Made by a program: the position numbers and the translations under genes | Assembly: GCF_014837035.1 (NCBI RefSeq) | Contig: NZ_JACSPS010000002.1 | Span: forward strand, 573,851 to 637,850 | Length of the DNA stretch: 64,000 nucleotides | Direction: 5' to 3' | From: Kaistella pullorum | GTDB taxonomy: Bacteria; Bacteroidota; Bacteroidia; Flavobacteriales; Weeksellaceae | Notes under the pieces: generated by a model | Seen by the model: the letters and a program-made list of their open reading frames with translations, nothing else | Databases searched by the model: none | Told to the model about the DNA's origin: nothing | Part shown: positions 1 through 7,985 of the stretch, piece after piece | How positions within the stretch are numbered: the stretch's first letter is position 1 | Layout: every line of letters starts with the position of its first letter

Positions 1-622
1 TTTTCACAAGTTTCTCCTCCACCGGCGTGAAGGCATTAAAACCACAAAAGACATATTTCCCATCCGTACTTTGAGCGAATTCTTCTATTTTTCTACTAGC
101 CGCTTTGTGCATCATGCCCGAGGTCGCCCAGCCTTTTTCCTCCAGCCGGAGCTGCAGCAAAGGGACGAAGGCGTTCATACGCTGCCAGAAATTCAAATGC
201 TTACGCACCGTGCCGTCCTGATCACCCAGGTTTTCCGCCCAGTTTTTAATTCGTTCTTCGCTCACCATGTATTCCAGAACTTTGGTGTCATCTTCGGCGA
301 ATTTTGAAATATCATCCCAGTCTTTCAGCAAAGTGGGAAACCATTTAAGAAAATCCGAAAAGCTTTCACCCGGATGCTGGCTGCGATAGACATCGAATGC
401 AAACAACCAGACCGCAATACCCTGGACAGGCGTCTTTCCGCCAATTTCAGTGATTAAGTCTTCGATGGTAAAGAAATTAGGCAAAAAACCGGAATACTGC
501 TTTTCTTTAAATATTTTCTTGATGAAAACTATCGGCCGCTTGCCGGGCAGCACGATGTTAAACTTCGAAAGGTCACTTTTCAGAGCGAGCAGTTCAGTTA
601 CAATTTTATTTAAAAATTTCAT
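1..622 (-). CDS. PD-(D/E)XK nuclease family / AddB-like protein, N-terminal part (truncated by window edge)
   Basis: An open minus-strand frame runs from an ATG at 622 to the window edge, giving about 207 residues with no stop. It begins MKFLNKIVTELLALKSDLSK and continues with the segment LPGKRPIVFIKKIF. This resembles the start of the long (about 900 residue) flavobacterial proteins annotated as PD-(D/E)XK nuclease family. Those have an inactivated AddB/RecB-like helicase region at the front and a nuclease domain at the C-terminus, and are thought to act in recombinational repair. The nuclease motif lies outside the window, so the call rests on the N-terminal resemblance alone. The gene begins about 35 bases after the terminator of the neighbouring lipoprotein gene. 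Confidence 0.6.
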   Translation of the reverse strand, partial: MKFLNKIVTELLALKSDLSKFNIVLPGKRPIVFIKKIFKEKQYSGFLPNFFTIEDLITEIGGKTPVQGIAVWLFAFDVYRSQHPGESFSDFLKWFPTLLKDWDDISKFAEDDTKVLEYMVSEERIKNWAENLGDQDGTVRKHLNFWQRMNAFVPLLQLRLEEKGWATSGMMHKAASRKIEEFAQSTDGKYVFCGFNAFTPVEEKLVK

Positions 623-664
623 TTAGCGTTGCGGGTAATGATTAACTTTTAAAAATACAAAAAA

Positions 665-690
665 AGCATCCGAAACCTACCTCGAATGCT
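665..690 (-). terminator. Rho-independent terminator of the lipoprotein gene
   Basis: The arms AGCATCCGA and TCGAATGCT pair with one mismatch around an 8-base loop. On the minus strand the stem is followed by seven T (complement of 658-664). It lies between the lipoprotein stop at 718 and the next minus-strand start at 622. Confidence 0.75.
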
Positions 691-717
691 TTAAGTTTTG
701 AAAATTAAAAACAGAAT

Positions 718-1134
718 TTATTTTACGACGATCATCCGTTCCAGCCAGGCATCGGCGCCTGAAGAATCTCTACCCGTCCAGAAGCGGAATGTGTAAACAC
801 CAGCCTCCACAGGTCTGAAATTGATCTGTGAGGAGCGCGCCAGGGTTTCCCCACAAGCCGCGGTCGTTTTAAACTTATATGTGGCAACATCACGTTGCAG
901 TGAAGGTTTGTGGACATAATCGTAGCCGTAAAAGCCTTCACAGTTTGCGGCGTAATCTGAATAGGTTTTAATAGTCTGGATGGTGTAAACATCCATCGTG
1001 TCCTGCGCGATATTCACGCTGTCAATCTTTGCGAGTTCTGTGCTGGTGATTTCATCACCTTCAAACCGGTCATTGCAACTTGCAAGGCCCAGAAAAAGAA
1101 CCAGCGGCATTGCCATTTTTAATATAGTTTTCAT
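718..1134 (-). CDS. Small lipoprotein of unknown function
   Basis: The protein has 138 residues from the ATG at 1134. A longer frame reaches 1170, but the shorter start gives a standard lipoprotein signal: MKTILKM, a hydrophobic stretch, then a lipobox LGLASC with the lipidated Cys at residue 20. The mature part is probably exported and anchored in a membrane. It has four further Cys and ends in a beta-rich region near FRFWTGRDSSG. I recognise no domain and assign no function. It has its own terminator, so it is probably a single-gene unit. Confidence 0.7.
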   Translation of the reverse strand: MKTILKMAMPLVLFLGLASCNDRFEGDEITSTELAKIDSVNIAQDTMDVYTIQTIKTYSDYAANCEGFYGYDYVHKPSLQRDVATYKFKTTAACGETLARSSQINFRPVEAGVYTFRFWTGRDSSGADAWLERMIVVK

Positions 1135-1191
1135 AAAGATTTGATTTATTACAACTAAAACGATAAACATAATCGCAATAGTACGTGCATA

Positions 1192-1827
1192 TCAAGAATT
1201 AAAATTTCCTTTAGATAAATATACCACTTTTTTAGTCTCAAAGAATTCGCCTTCAAAATAATTCTTAAGGTCAAATATTTCGCATTTCAGTCCCGAAAGC
1301 TCTTCACTTAGATCTCCGCCTTTTAGATAAAGGACGCCATTGTGTTTTGGATTAAATTGCTCTTTCTCAAATTTTCCTTTGAGCCAACGCAAAAACACCG
1401 GCATCTGCGTCACCGCACGGCTTACTACAAAGTGAAATTTTCCGGGAATATCTTCCGCACGTGCATGGATCGCGGTCACATTTTGAAGTTCCAAAGCGGC
1501 GGCAACTTCCTTCACCACGGTGATTTTTTTACCGATAGAATCTACCAGCGTAAAATGAGTTTCCGGAAACATAATGGCCAGCGGAATTCCCGGAAATCCA
1601 CCACCAGTCCCAATATCAAGCACTTTCGTGTTGGGAGAGAAGTTCATCACACGCGCGATGCCGAGTGAATGAAGGACGTGTTTCTCATAAAGCGAATCCA
1701 TGTCTTTGCGCGAAATCACATTGATTTTTGCATTCCATTCTGCGTACAGTTCCTGGAGTTTATCAAACTGCTGCTTCTGGTTTTCGGAGAGATCGGGAAA
1801 ATATTTTAGGATAAGTTCGGTCTGCAT
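1192..1827 (-). CDS. rsmG: 16S rRNA (guanine527-N7)-methyltransferase RsmG
   Basis: This 211-residue protein has the usual length for RsmG (GidB). It methylates N7 of G527 in 16S rRNA using S-adenosylmethionine. The SAM-binding motif VLDIGTGGGFPGIPLA lies around residues 69-84, followed by TLVDSIGKK and the conserved VVSRAV near residue 135. The N-terminal part (YAEWNAKINVISRKD) is also typical. A TAAATTTG -7 box sits about 16 bases upstream of the ATG at 1827. The gene is divergent from the aminotransferase at 1910. Confidence 0.95.
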   Translation of the reverse strand: MQTELILKYFPDLSENQKQQFDKLQELYAEWNAKINVISRKDMDSLYEKHVLHSLGIARVMNFSPNTKVLDIGTGGGFPGIPLAIMFPETHFTLVDSIGKKITVVKEVAAALELQNVTAIHARAEDIPGKFHFVVSRAVTQMPVFLRWLKGKFEKEQFNPKHNGVLYLKGGDLSEELSGLKCEIFDLKNYFEGEFFETKKVVYLSKGNFNS

Positions 1828-1842
1828 CTAAGTCATTTTTGG

Positions 1843-1850
1843 CAAATTTA
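1843..1850 (-). promoter_or_regulatory. -7 promoter box for rsmG
   Basis: TAAATTTG on the minus strand matches the Bacteroidota -7 consensus TAnnTTTG and lies 15 bases before the rsmG ATG. No clear -33 element was seen. Confidence 0.5.
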
Positions 1851-1884
1851 AACAAAAAGAAAGCGCCTGCATGAAGAAAAAATT

Positions 1885-1892
1885 TATCTTTG
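1885..1892 (+). promoter_or_regulatory. -7 promoter box for the aminotransferase gene
   Basis: TATCTTTG matches TAnnTTTG and lies 17 bases before the ATG at 1910. It falls inside the longer frame that starts at 1871, which argues for 1910 as the true start. Confidence 0.55.
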
Positions 1893-1909
1893 GAAGCCTA
1901 AGAAAAATT

Positions 1910-3109
1910 ATGGAGAAACTAGCAAACCGCCTTAGCAGAATGAGCTTTTCGCAGACATTCGTGATGAGTAATAAGGTGAGGGAAATGAAGGCCGCGGGCC
2001 TGGACGTAATCAGCCTGACATTGGGCGAACCGGATTTTGACGTACCGGAAAATATTAAGAAAGCCGCTTTCGAAGCGATAGACAATAACTTCAGCCACTA
2101 CTCCCCCGTCCCGGGATTTCTGGATCTTCGCGAGGCCATTTGTGCCAAACTGAAACGCGACAATAATCTTCACTACGAACCGAGCCAAATATGCGTATCA
2201 AACGGCGCGAAACAATCGATCCTGAATGTGCTTGCCTCATTACTGAACGATGGTGACGAGGTTATTTTACCTGCACCATATTGGGTGAGCTATAATGAAA
2301 TGGTGAAAATGATGGGCGGCGTGCCGATTTTCATTGAGACTTCGATCGATACAGATTTCAAAATGACGGCCGCGCAACTTGAAAATACCATCACAGCCAA
2401 GACTAAAATCTTGCTTTACAGCTCACCGTGCAATCCATCGGGCAGTTTTTATTCCTATGAGGAGCTAGAGGCGATTGCAAATGTAGTCGCGAAACATCCA
2501 CAGGTAACTGTAATTTCAGATGAAATTTACGAATACATCAACTATGACGGGAAACACACCTCGATTGCCGAATTTCCACAAGTTTATGAGCAAACCGCGG
2601 TAATCAACGGGATGTCAAAATCATTTGCGATGACAGGTTGGCGAATCGGCTATTCGGCTTGTCCGAAATGGCTGGCGACAGGTTGCGAAAAAATTCAGGG
2701 TCAGATGACAAGTGGCGCGAATACGATGGCGCAAAAAGCTTCTGTAGCAGCGTTACGTGCCGAGCCAAGTGAATATGGATATATGATTGAAAAATTTCGC
2801 GAGCGACGTGACTTGGTCTTCAATCTTTTGCAGGACGTTCCGGGTTTTAAAGTGAATTATCCGGAAGCTGCATTTTATTTTTTTCCGGATATTTCCTACT
2901 ATTTAGGGAAGAAACTGAACGGAAAATTAATGGTTAATGCAGATGATTTTGCGATGTTTTTGCTAGAAAACGCGCATGTAGGGACCGTTGGTGGAGTTTC
3001 ATTCGGAAACCCGCACTGCATCAGATTTTCTTACGCAGCATCTGAGGCGGAACTTATGAAGGCCATGCGGAGAATAAAAGACTGTCTGGAAAATGCAGCT
3101 ATTGAATAA
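1910..3109 (+). CDS. Pyridoxal-phosphate-dependent aminotransferase (aspartate aminotransferase type)
   Basis: This is a 399-residue class I/II aminotransferase that probably moves the amino group between aspartate and 2-oxoglutarate. The PLP lysine lies in SKSFAMTGWRIGY. The family motifs SNGAKQSI, APYWVSYNEM, SSPCNPSG and SDEIYEYINYDG are all present. The start at 1910 (MEKLANRLSRM) is preferred over 1871 because a promoter box sits between them and family members start here. The exact substrate cannot be fixed from sequence. The gene stands alone, with its own terminator. Confidence 0.9.
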   Translation: MEKLANRLSRMSFSQTFVMSNKVREMKAAGLDVISLTLGEPDFDVPENIKKAAFEAIDNNFSHYSPVPGFLDLREAICAKLKRDNNLHYEPSQICVSNGAKQSILNVLASLLNDGDEVILPAPYWVSYNEMVKMMGGVPIFIETSIDTDFKMTAAQLENTITAKTKILLYSSPCNPSGSFYSYEELEAIANVVAKHPQVTVISDEIYEYINYDGKHTSIAEFPQVYEQTAVINGMSKSFAMTGWRIGYSACPKWLATGCEKIQGQMTSGANTMAQKASVAALRAEPSEYGYMIEKFRERRDLVFNLLQDVPGFKVNYPEAAFYFFPDISYYLGKKLNGKLMVNADDFAMFLLENAHVGTVGGVSFGNPHCIRFSYAASEAELMKAMRRIKDCLENAAIE

Positions 3110-3115
3110 AACAAA

Positions 3116-3140
3116 AAGGTTCGGAAAATTTCCGAACCTT
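3116..3140. terminator. Bidirectional terminator
   Basis: A perfect 12-bp stem built on AAGGTTCGGAAA and its complement, with A-rich sequence on the left and T-rich sequence on the right. It separates the convergent aminotransferase gene and the coiled-coil gene ending at 3161. Confidence 0.85.
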
Positions 3141-3160
3141 CTTTATTTTTAGAGAAAGAA

Positions 3161-3940
3161 TTAAAATTTAATAATATCTTTCATTTTTTCAGTTTCCTCA
3201 TTTACGAGATCATCATCTACCAGGATTTTACCGCTATGCTCATCGATAATGATTTTTTTGCGCTGAGCGATTTCCATTTGCTTCTGTGGAGGAAGTGTGA
3301 AGAATGAACCTTTCGGCGCACCTCTTTCAAGACCTACAACCGCCAGACCGGTCGGTGAGTTGCTTCTGATTCTTTGGTAAGATGCCAGCAGTCTTTCATC
3401 GATATTTTTAGCGAATTCTTCAGACTTCGCAGTAAGGAATTCCTCTTCTTTCTGCGTTTCTGCAACAAGACTTTCAAGCTCTTCCTTCTTGAATTTCAGG
3501 TGATTCTTCAGTTCAGAAATCTTGTTGGTCAATTCTTCTAAAGTTTCATCTTTATGTGAAATCTTCGCACCGAATTCTTTGATTCTTTTTTCAGCCAACT
3601 GTATTTCAAGTTCCTGGAACTCGATCTCTTTGCCTAAAGCTTCGAATTCTTTGTTGTTTCGAACGTTATCTTGCTGAGCTTTGTATTTGTCAATCAATGT
3701 TTTAGCATGATTGATAACCTCATTTTTATTATTGATCTCGTCGTTCTGTTCCTTTATTTCGGCCTGAAACTTTTCTGCTCTTTTCTCTAAACCTTCAATT
3801 TCAATTTCGAGATCTTCAACTTCAATCGGGAGTTCACCGCGCGTATTACGGATCTCGTCTAGACGTGAATCAATAATTTGCAGGTCATACAGTGCCCGAA
3901 GCTTGTCTTCAATTGTAACTTCTACAGTTTTCTTAGCCAT
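3161..3940 (-). CDS. Coiled-coil protein of the C4-type zinc-ribbon (DUF164) family, zinc ribbon degenerate
   Basis: The 259-residue protein begins at MAKKTVEVTIEDKLR (ATG at 3940). The longer frame to 4075 runs back into the Nif3 gene and is not credible. Residues about 10-190 form a long, charged coiled coil. The C-terminal 60 residues align with the family's zinc ribbon (GLAVVGLERGAPKGSFF, then KKIIIDEHSGKILVDD). The four expected zinc-binding cysteines are absent, and the whole protein contains no Cys. The family is described as putative nucleic-acid binding, but its function is unclear. It starts 4 bases after the stop of the Nif3-like gene, so the two are almost certainly co-transcribed. 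Confidence 0.85.
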   Translation of the reverse strand: MAKKTVEVTIEDKLRALYDLQIIDSRLDEIRNTRGELPIEVEDLEIEIEGLEKRAEKFQAEIKEQNDEINNKNEVINHAKTLIDKYKAQQDNVRNNKEFEALGKEIEFQELEIQLAEKRIKEFGAKISHKDETLEELTNKISELKNHLKFKKEELESLVAETQKEEEFLTAKSEEFAKNIDERLLASYQRIRSNSPTGLAVVGLERGAPKGSFFTLPPQKQMEIAQRKKIIIDEHSGKILVDDDLVNEETEKMKDIIKF

Positions 3941-3944
3941 ATTT

Positions 3945-5042
3945 TTAGAAAAAATAATTAACAGGATTGGTTTTCTCAAGAGATTTTGAGACCGCAAATT
4001 TAGGAAAAATTTCCGACAATATTTGAAATATTTGGTCTGGGACAAATTGCTCAGACTCAAAATGCCCGATATCACAAATCAGCATCCGGTCTTCGCCCTG
4101 ATAAAATTCGTGATACTTCACATCAGCCGTGACGTACGCGTCACAGCCTTTCGCCAAGGCGCTTTTTATTCCGCTGGCGCCACTGCCACCCAAAACAGCG
4201 ACAGCTTCAATCATTTTGCCCATACGATTGCTGTGGCGGATTACGTTCAAACTAAATCTGTCTCTTAAAAGCTGAAGAAATTCTACTTCAGTCAGTGCCT
4301 TTTCAAATTGACCAAAACGCCCCAGACCGGCGTATTGATTTTCGTTTTCGAGATTAGTAAGTTGGTAAGCAACTTCTTCATATGGATGCGCTGCTCTTAA
4401 AGCGGAAATTATCTTTGATGATTTGTAGCTTTCAAAAATTACGGAAATCATTTCTTCCGCGGCGTTTTCGCGAACACCCTGCGTACCGGAATATGGATTT
4501 GATCCTTCAATTGGTCTGAATGTCCCACGCCCGTCAACCGAAAAACTGCATTCATCATAAAAACCGATGTTGCCGGCGCCCGCTTCAAACATTGCGTTTC
4601 TTACCGTATCTGCATGACTGTGCGGAACATAGACTTCCAGTTTTGACAGATTAGATTTTTTAGGTATCAAAATCTGTTGGTTTTTTAAGCGCAATTCTTC
4701 GCAAATGCGATAATTCACGCCGAAATAGTCATTATCAAATGCCGTATGGATGGCATAGATCGCAATTTTATTTTCTATTGCCTTAAGTACAGCACGCTCC
4801 ACGTAATTTTTACCGGTAATGGATTTTAAGCCTGAAAAAACAATCGGATGAAAAGCCACAATCAGATTTAAATTTTTCGAAATAGCTTCATCTACAACAC
4901 ATTCCAGTGAATCATGGCACACCAGTATTCCCGTAATTTCACGTTCCGGATTGCCGCAAAGTAATCCGACATTATCAAAATCTTCGGCCTGGCTTATCTT
5001 AAAACGCTGTTCAATGGCTTCTACAGCCTGCTTCAGTTTCAT
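3945..5042 (-). CDS. Nif3-like dinuclear metal centre hexameric protein
   Basis: The protein has 365 residues from the ATG at 5042; a GTG at 5048 would add two. It belongs to the NIF3/YqfO/DUF34 family, whose members form toroidal hexamers with a two-metal site. Metal-site segments are visible as FHPIVFSG and IHTAFDND in the N-terminal half and DIGHFESEQ near the C-terminus. The middle carries the extra PII/CutA-like insert (KLEVYVPHSHAD to AAHPYEEVAYQ) of the long form. The biochemical role of the family is not settled. It is the first gene of a two-gene unit with the coiled-coil protein, a pairing I regard as common in flavobacteria. Confidence 0.9.
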   Translation of the reverse strand: MKLKQAVEAIEQRFKISQAEDFDNVGLLCGNPEREITGILVCHDSLECVVDEAISKNLNLIVAFHPIVFSGLKSITGKNYVERAVLKAIENKIAIYAIHTAFDNDYFGVNYRICEELRLKNQQILIPKKSNLSKLEVYVPHSHADTVRNAMFEAGAGNIGFYDECSFSVDGRGTFRPIEGSNPYSGTQGVRENAAEEMISVIFESYKSSKIISALRAAHPYEEVAYQLTNLENENQYAGLGRFGQFEKALTEVEFLQLLRDRFSLNVIRHSNRMGKMIEAVAVLGGSGASGIKSALAKGCDAYVTADVKYHEFYQGEDRMLICDIGHFESEQFVPDQIFQILSEIFPKFAVSKSLEKTNPVNYFF

Positions 5043-5102
5043 TTGCACTAAGTTTGTTACGAAAATAGGAATTATTTATTTACATTTATTTCCTAAAGGC
5101 AT

Positions 5103-5930
5103 ATGGATAAGGAACACAATTTTATTTCTGAGAACAAACGCTGGAAACGCAAGGTTTTCCGCATCATTTTCAAATCTGATACGCGGCTCGGAAAACTGTT
5201 CGACCTCACACTGCTTACACTGATCCTCCTCAGCACCTTCATCGTCATGATGGAAAGTGTGAAAATTTACGACGCGAAACTTCACCGGCTATTTGTAATC
5301 CTGGAGATCATCATAACCGCCTTTTTCACCGTCGAATATGTCTTACGGATAATCACGATCCGCAACCGCCGCGCCTATATCTTCAGCTTTTTCGGAATCA
5401 TTGATTTTCTGGCGATTTTGCCCTTTTATCTGAGTCTTTTCTTCCCTATTACGAAGTATTTCCTGATCATCCGCATGCTGCGGATGCTACGTATTTTCCG
5501 GATCCTCAACCTGCTCGACTTCATGCATGACGGCACTTTCATCGTACGTGCGTTGAAAAACAGCTCACGCAAAATCTACATTTTCCTGCTTTTTCTGGTA
5601 ATTTTTTCAGTGATTGTAGGCTCGCTGATGTTCATGGTGGAAGGCCACAGACCTGGCTTTGAAAGTATTCCGCAAAGTATTTACTGGGCAGTAGTAACAG
5701 TTACTACCGTCGGCTATGGCGATGTTTCACCTGCCACACCACTGGGCAAGTTTTTGTCCGTTTTGCTCATGCTCGCAGGTTATTCTATCATTGCAGTGCC
5801 TACAGGAATCGTAACGGCTGAAATGCGCAACAAACGCCAAAATTTGGAGAAAGTTTGCAACCGCTGCGGAAATGAGGATATAGATGATGACGCGCGCTAC
5901 TGCAAAATCTGCGGTGAAAAAGTAGTATAA
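5103..5930 (+). CDS. Voltage-gated potassium channel with C-terminal zinc ribbon
   Basis: This 275-residue protein of the 6-TM ion transporter family would conduct K+ across the inner membrane. The S4-like helix has arginines every third residue (R124, R127, R130, R133). The pore helix is followed by the selectivity filter TVGYGD at residues 202-207. Hydrophobic segments S1-S6 are visible around 33-50, 63-85, 92-114, 117-136, 158-178 and 217-236. Unusually, the cytoplasmic tail ends in a four-cysteine ribbon, C252-x2-C255 and C267-x2-C270, in place of a coiled-coil or RCK domain. This could bind zinc and act as an assembly or sensing module, which is inference. It lies divergent from the Nif3 gene. 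Confidence 0.9.
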   Translation: MDKEHNFISENKRWKRKVFRIIFKSDTRLGKLFDLTLLTLILLSTFIVMMESVKIYDAKLHRLFVILEIIITAFFTVEYVLRIITIRNRRAYIFSFFGIIDFLAILPFYLSLFFPITKYFLIIRMLRMLRIFRILNLLDFMHDGTFIVRALKNSSRKIYIFLLFLVIFSVIVGSLMFMVEGHRPGFESIPQSIYWAVVTVTTVGYGDVSPATPLGKFLSVLLMLAGYSIIAVPTGIVTAEMRNKRQNLEKVCNRCGNEDIDDDARYCKICGEKVV

Positions 5931-6250
5931 AAAAGATGCATTCTTTTGAAATGCACCTTCCCTTTTCAGTCATTTGTGTTTATCGTCATCTATCTGTGTT
6001 GTGTAAAGCTAATTCAAGTTTAAGTTTCTGTTGCCGCATTATACCTGCTTTTCGCTTCCGTGCTTTCCTTAAACTTCTGGTACAAATTTACCGTAACAAT
6101 CAAAATGGTTGTACCGTGAAATCACCATAATTGCTATGATGCTTTAGGGTATTTTTAATTAAAACTGAAGAATTAAGCTAAAATAATTAACCAATAAAAA
6201 AGGAACACTAAAAAATAGTGTCCCTTTATTATAATTTTATGGTTATTGAG
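5931..6250. other. 320-base intergenic region between convergent genes
   Basis: It contains a weak hairpin just after the channel gene (TGCATT/AATGCA at about 5938-5956), an inverted repeat GGTACAA...TTGTACC (6079-6085 and 6109-6115) of unknown meaning, and the isomerase terminator at 6199-6227. A 64-codon plus-strand frame (5936-6130) overlaps the first hairpin, has unusual composition and is not believed to be a gene. Confidence 0.5.
6199..6227 (-). terminator. Terminator of the gldI-isomerase operon
   Basis: AAAGGAACACTA and TAGTGTCCCTTT pair with one mismatch around an A6 loop. On the minus strand the stem runs into a T-rich tract. It lies 24 bases beyond the stop at 6251. Confidence 0.75.
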
Positions 6251-7375
6251 TTATCTTGTTAAAGTTGCATTCACTTTTACAAGCTCCACATCAAATACCA
6301 GCCACGCGTTCGGAGGAATCACGCCGCCAGCACCTCTTGCTCCATATCCAAGATCTGAAGGAATAAGGAAAGTACCGGTTTCACCTTCTTTTAACAGTAA
6401 AATTCCTTCGTCCCAACCTTTTATGACCTGGCCAATACCCACTGAAAACGTGATCGGCTCATCACGTTTAAACGATGAATCGAACTCACTACCATCAACC
6501 AAACGACCTGCATAATGTACAGCGACTTCATCACCGGCCTTTGGCGCAACGCCGTCGGTAGTTTTCGTGATTTTGTAGTAAAGTCCTGAAGCTGTCACCT
6601 GCATCCCGGCTTTCATATCTTCTACCATTTTCAATTGCTTTGCTGCGAATTCTTCTTCTTTACGTTTCTTTTCTGCTTCAATCTTTGCCATCGCAGCTTT
6701 GTTATTTTCAGCAATTTTAGATTTGCCTTCAGTAAAAACCTGCGCAGCATCATAGTTTTTGTACTGATCTCCTTTTGAGAATACAGAAACTTTTTCCAGA
6801 ACAACATCCGTACGCGGCTTATCCTGTGGACCTTTTTCTACATTCGCGATAGCATCAATCACTTCCTCTCCTTTTACCACTTTACCAAAAATGGTGTGTT
6901 TTCCGTCGAGCCAAGGTGTTGCAACCTCAGTGATAAAAAACTGCGAACCGTTGGTATTAGGACCTGAATTTGCCATTGAGAGAATACCTTTTCCGGTGTG
7001 CTGAAGGTCATTTTTTTCATCTTCAAATTTGTAGCCGGGATCACCCATTCCGGTTCCCTGCGGATCACCACCTTGAATCATGAAATCTTTGATCACGCGG
7101 TGAAAAATAGTACCGTCATAAAACGGAACACCCTTAGTCTTGGACTTATTTTCGATTTTTCCTTCTGCAAGACCCACGAAATTAGCCACCGTAACCGGTG
7201 ATTTCTGATCTTCAAATTTTACGATCATATTTCCTTTTGAAGTCTGGAAATTCGCGTAAAGGCCATCTTTTAAGCCTTCGTAAGTTTCTTTTTCTACGTT
7301 CATTTTTTTATAGATTGGTGTGCAACTGCTGAGCGAAAACGCTGCCATTGCGATTAATAAATTCTTTTTAAACAT
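6251..7375 (-). CDS. Lipoprotein peptidyl-prolyl isomerase with cyclophilin and FKBP domains
   Basis: This 374-residue exported protein carries two different proline isomerase domains. The signal MFKKNLLIAMAAFSLSSC ends in a lipobox with the lipidated Cys at residue 18. A cyclophilin domain (about 40-200) shows FHRVIKDFMIQGGDPQGTG and NTNGSQFFIT. A lysine/glutamate-rich helical linker follows (about 215-255). The C-terminal FKBP domain (about 265-370) shows VAVHYAGRL, FDSSF, VIKGWDEG and IPSDLGYG. Both active-site signatures look intact. It probably assists folding of envelope or secreted proteins. It follows gldI by 10 bases, so the two form one transcript of isomerases. Confidence 0.9.
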   Translation of the reverse strand: MFKKNLLIAMAAFSLSSCTPIYKKMNVEKETYEGLKDGLYANFQTSKGNMIVKFEDQKSPVTVANFVGLAEGKIENKSKTKGVPFYDGTIFHRVIKDFMIQGGDPQGTGMGDPGYKFEDEKNDLQHTGKGILSMANSGPNTNGSQFFITEVATPWLDGKHTIFGKVVKGEEVIDAIANVEKGPQDKPRTDVVLEKVSVFSKGDQYKNYDAAQVFTEGKSKIAENNKAAMAKIEAEKKRKEEEFAAKQLKMVEDMKAGMQVTASGLYYKITKTTDGVAPKAGDEVAVHYAGRLVDGSEFDSSFKRDEPITFSVGIGQVIKGWDEGILLLKEGETGTFLIPSDLGYGARGAGGVIPPNAWLVFDVELVKVNATLTR

Positions 7376-7385
7376 GGATTAATTT

Positions 7386-7895
7386 TTATAATACTTTGAT
7401 TTTTATAATTAGCGGCAAGTCGTTCGGGATATTATTATTGTCACCATAAGTGCCAAAAGCCAACACCGAAGGCACCAAAATAGTGGCAGAAGCACCGAGT
7501 TCCAGATATCTCAAAACATCTTCTACGGCTTTCAGTTCCTCAAAACGTCCAAACTGAACATTCCTTTTCTCCACCGGCTCTATCGAAAGTTTCACTTGGT
7601 CAAAATCAAAAATTTCATAAGAATAGGAGATGGTCTGACCCTCAGCTTTCCGTGGATTATTCTGCAGGTTTTCAACATTTACCCAATAGTTTAAAGGCAT
7701 TGGATAAAACTTTTCATCCTGGCTCTTGATCCAGTCTTCAATCTGCAGTCTTTCGGTTTGATTTAAATTTTTCGCCCGGTTTTTTGAAGTTTCCAGATCT
7801 TTCTCGCTCAGAAAGCCACCTACAGGCGGATGACTCTGCTGTTTCTGTGCACAGCCGACCGCTACAAGTATTGAAAAGACAATTATTTTGCGCAT
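7386..7895 (-). CDS. gldI: Gliding motility-associated FKBP-type isomerase GldI
   Basis: The lipoprotein has 169 residues, with signal MRKIIVFSILVAVGC (lipidated Cys at 15) and an FKBP-like fold in the second half (YSYEIFDFD to VPSVLAFGTYGDNNNIP). In Flavobacterium, GldI is one of the lipoproteins needed for gliding and T9SS function. The two T9SS-sorted proteins in this window fit that role. The FKBP core is divergent, so isomerase activity is not certain. It is first in an operon with the double-domain isomerase. Confidence 0.8.
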   Translation of the reverse strand: MRKIIVFSILVAVGCAQKQQSHPPVGGFLSEKDLETSKNRAKNLNQTERLQIEDWIKSQDEKFYPMPLNYWVNVENLQNNPRKAEGQTISYSYEIFDFDQVKLSIEPVEKRNVQFGRFEELKAVEDVLRYLELGASATILVPSVLAFGTYGDNNNIPNDLPLIIKIKVL

Positions 7896-7942
7896 AAATA
7901 TTTGCGAAAATAGTGAATTCGCGCTAAACTTTTAACCAAAAA

Positions 7943-7961
7943 GACCGGGAAGTTCCCGGTC
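7943..7961 (-). terminator. Terminator of ilvE
   Basis: GACCGGG and CCCGGTC pair perfectly around a 5-base loop, extendable by A-T pairs. On the minus strand a run of T follows. It lies 25 bases beyond the ilvE stop. Confidence 0.8.
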
Positions 7962-7985
7962 AAATATATTTATCGCTGATAGAAA

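Noticed and set aside
5936-6130. 64-codon plus-strand frame after the potassium channel gene
   Set aside because: It begins inside the hairpin that follows the channel gene, has low-complexity composition, no promoter box and no recognisable domain.
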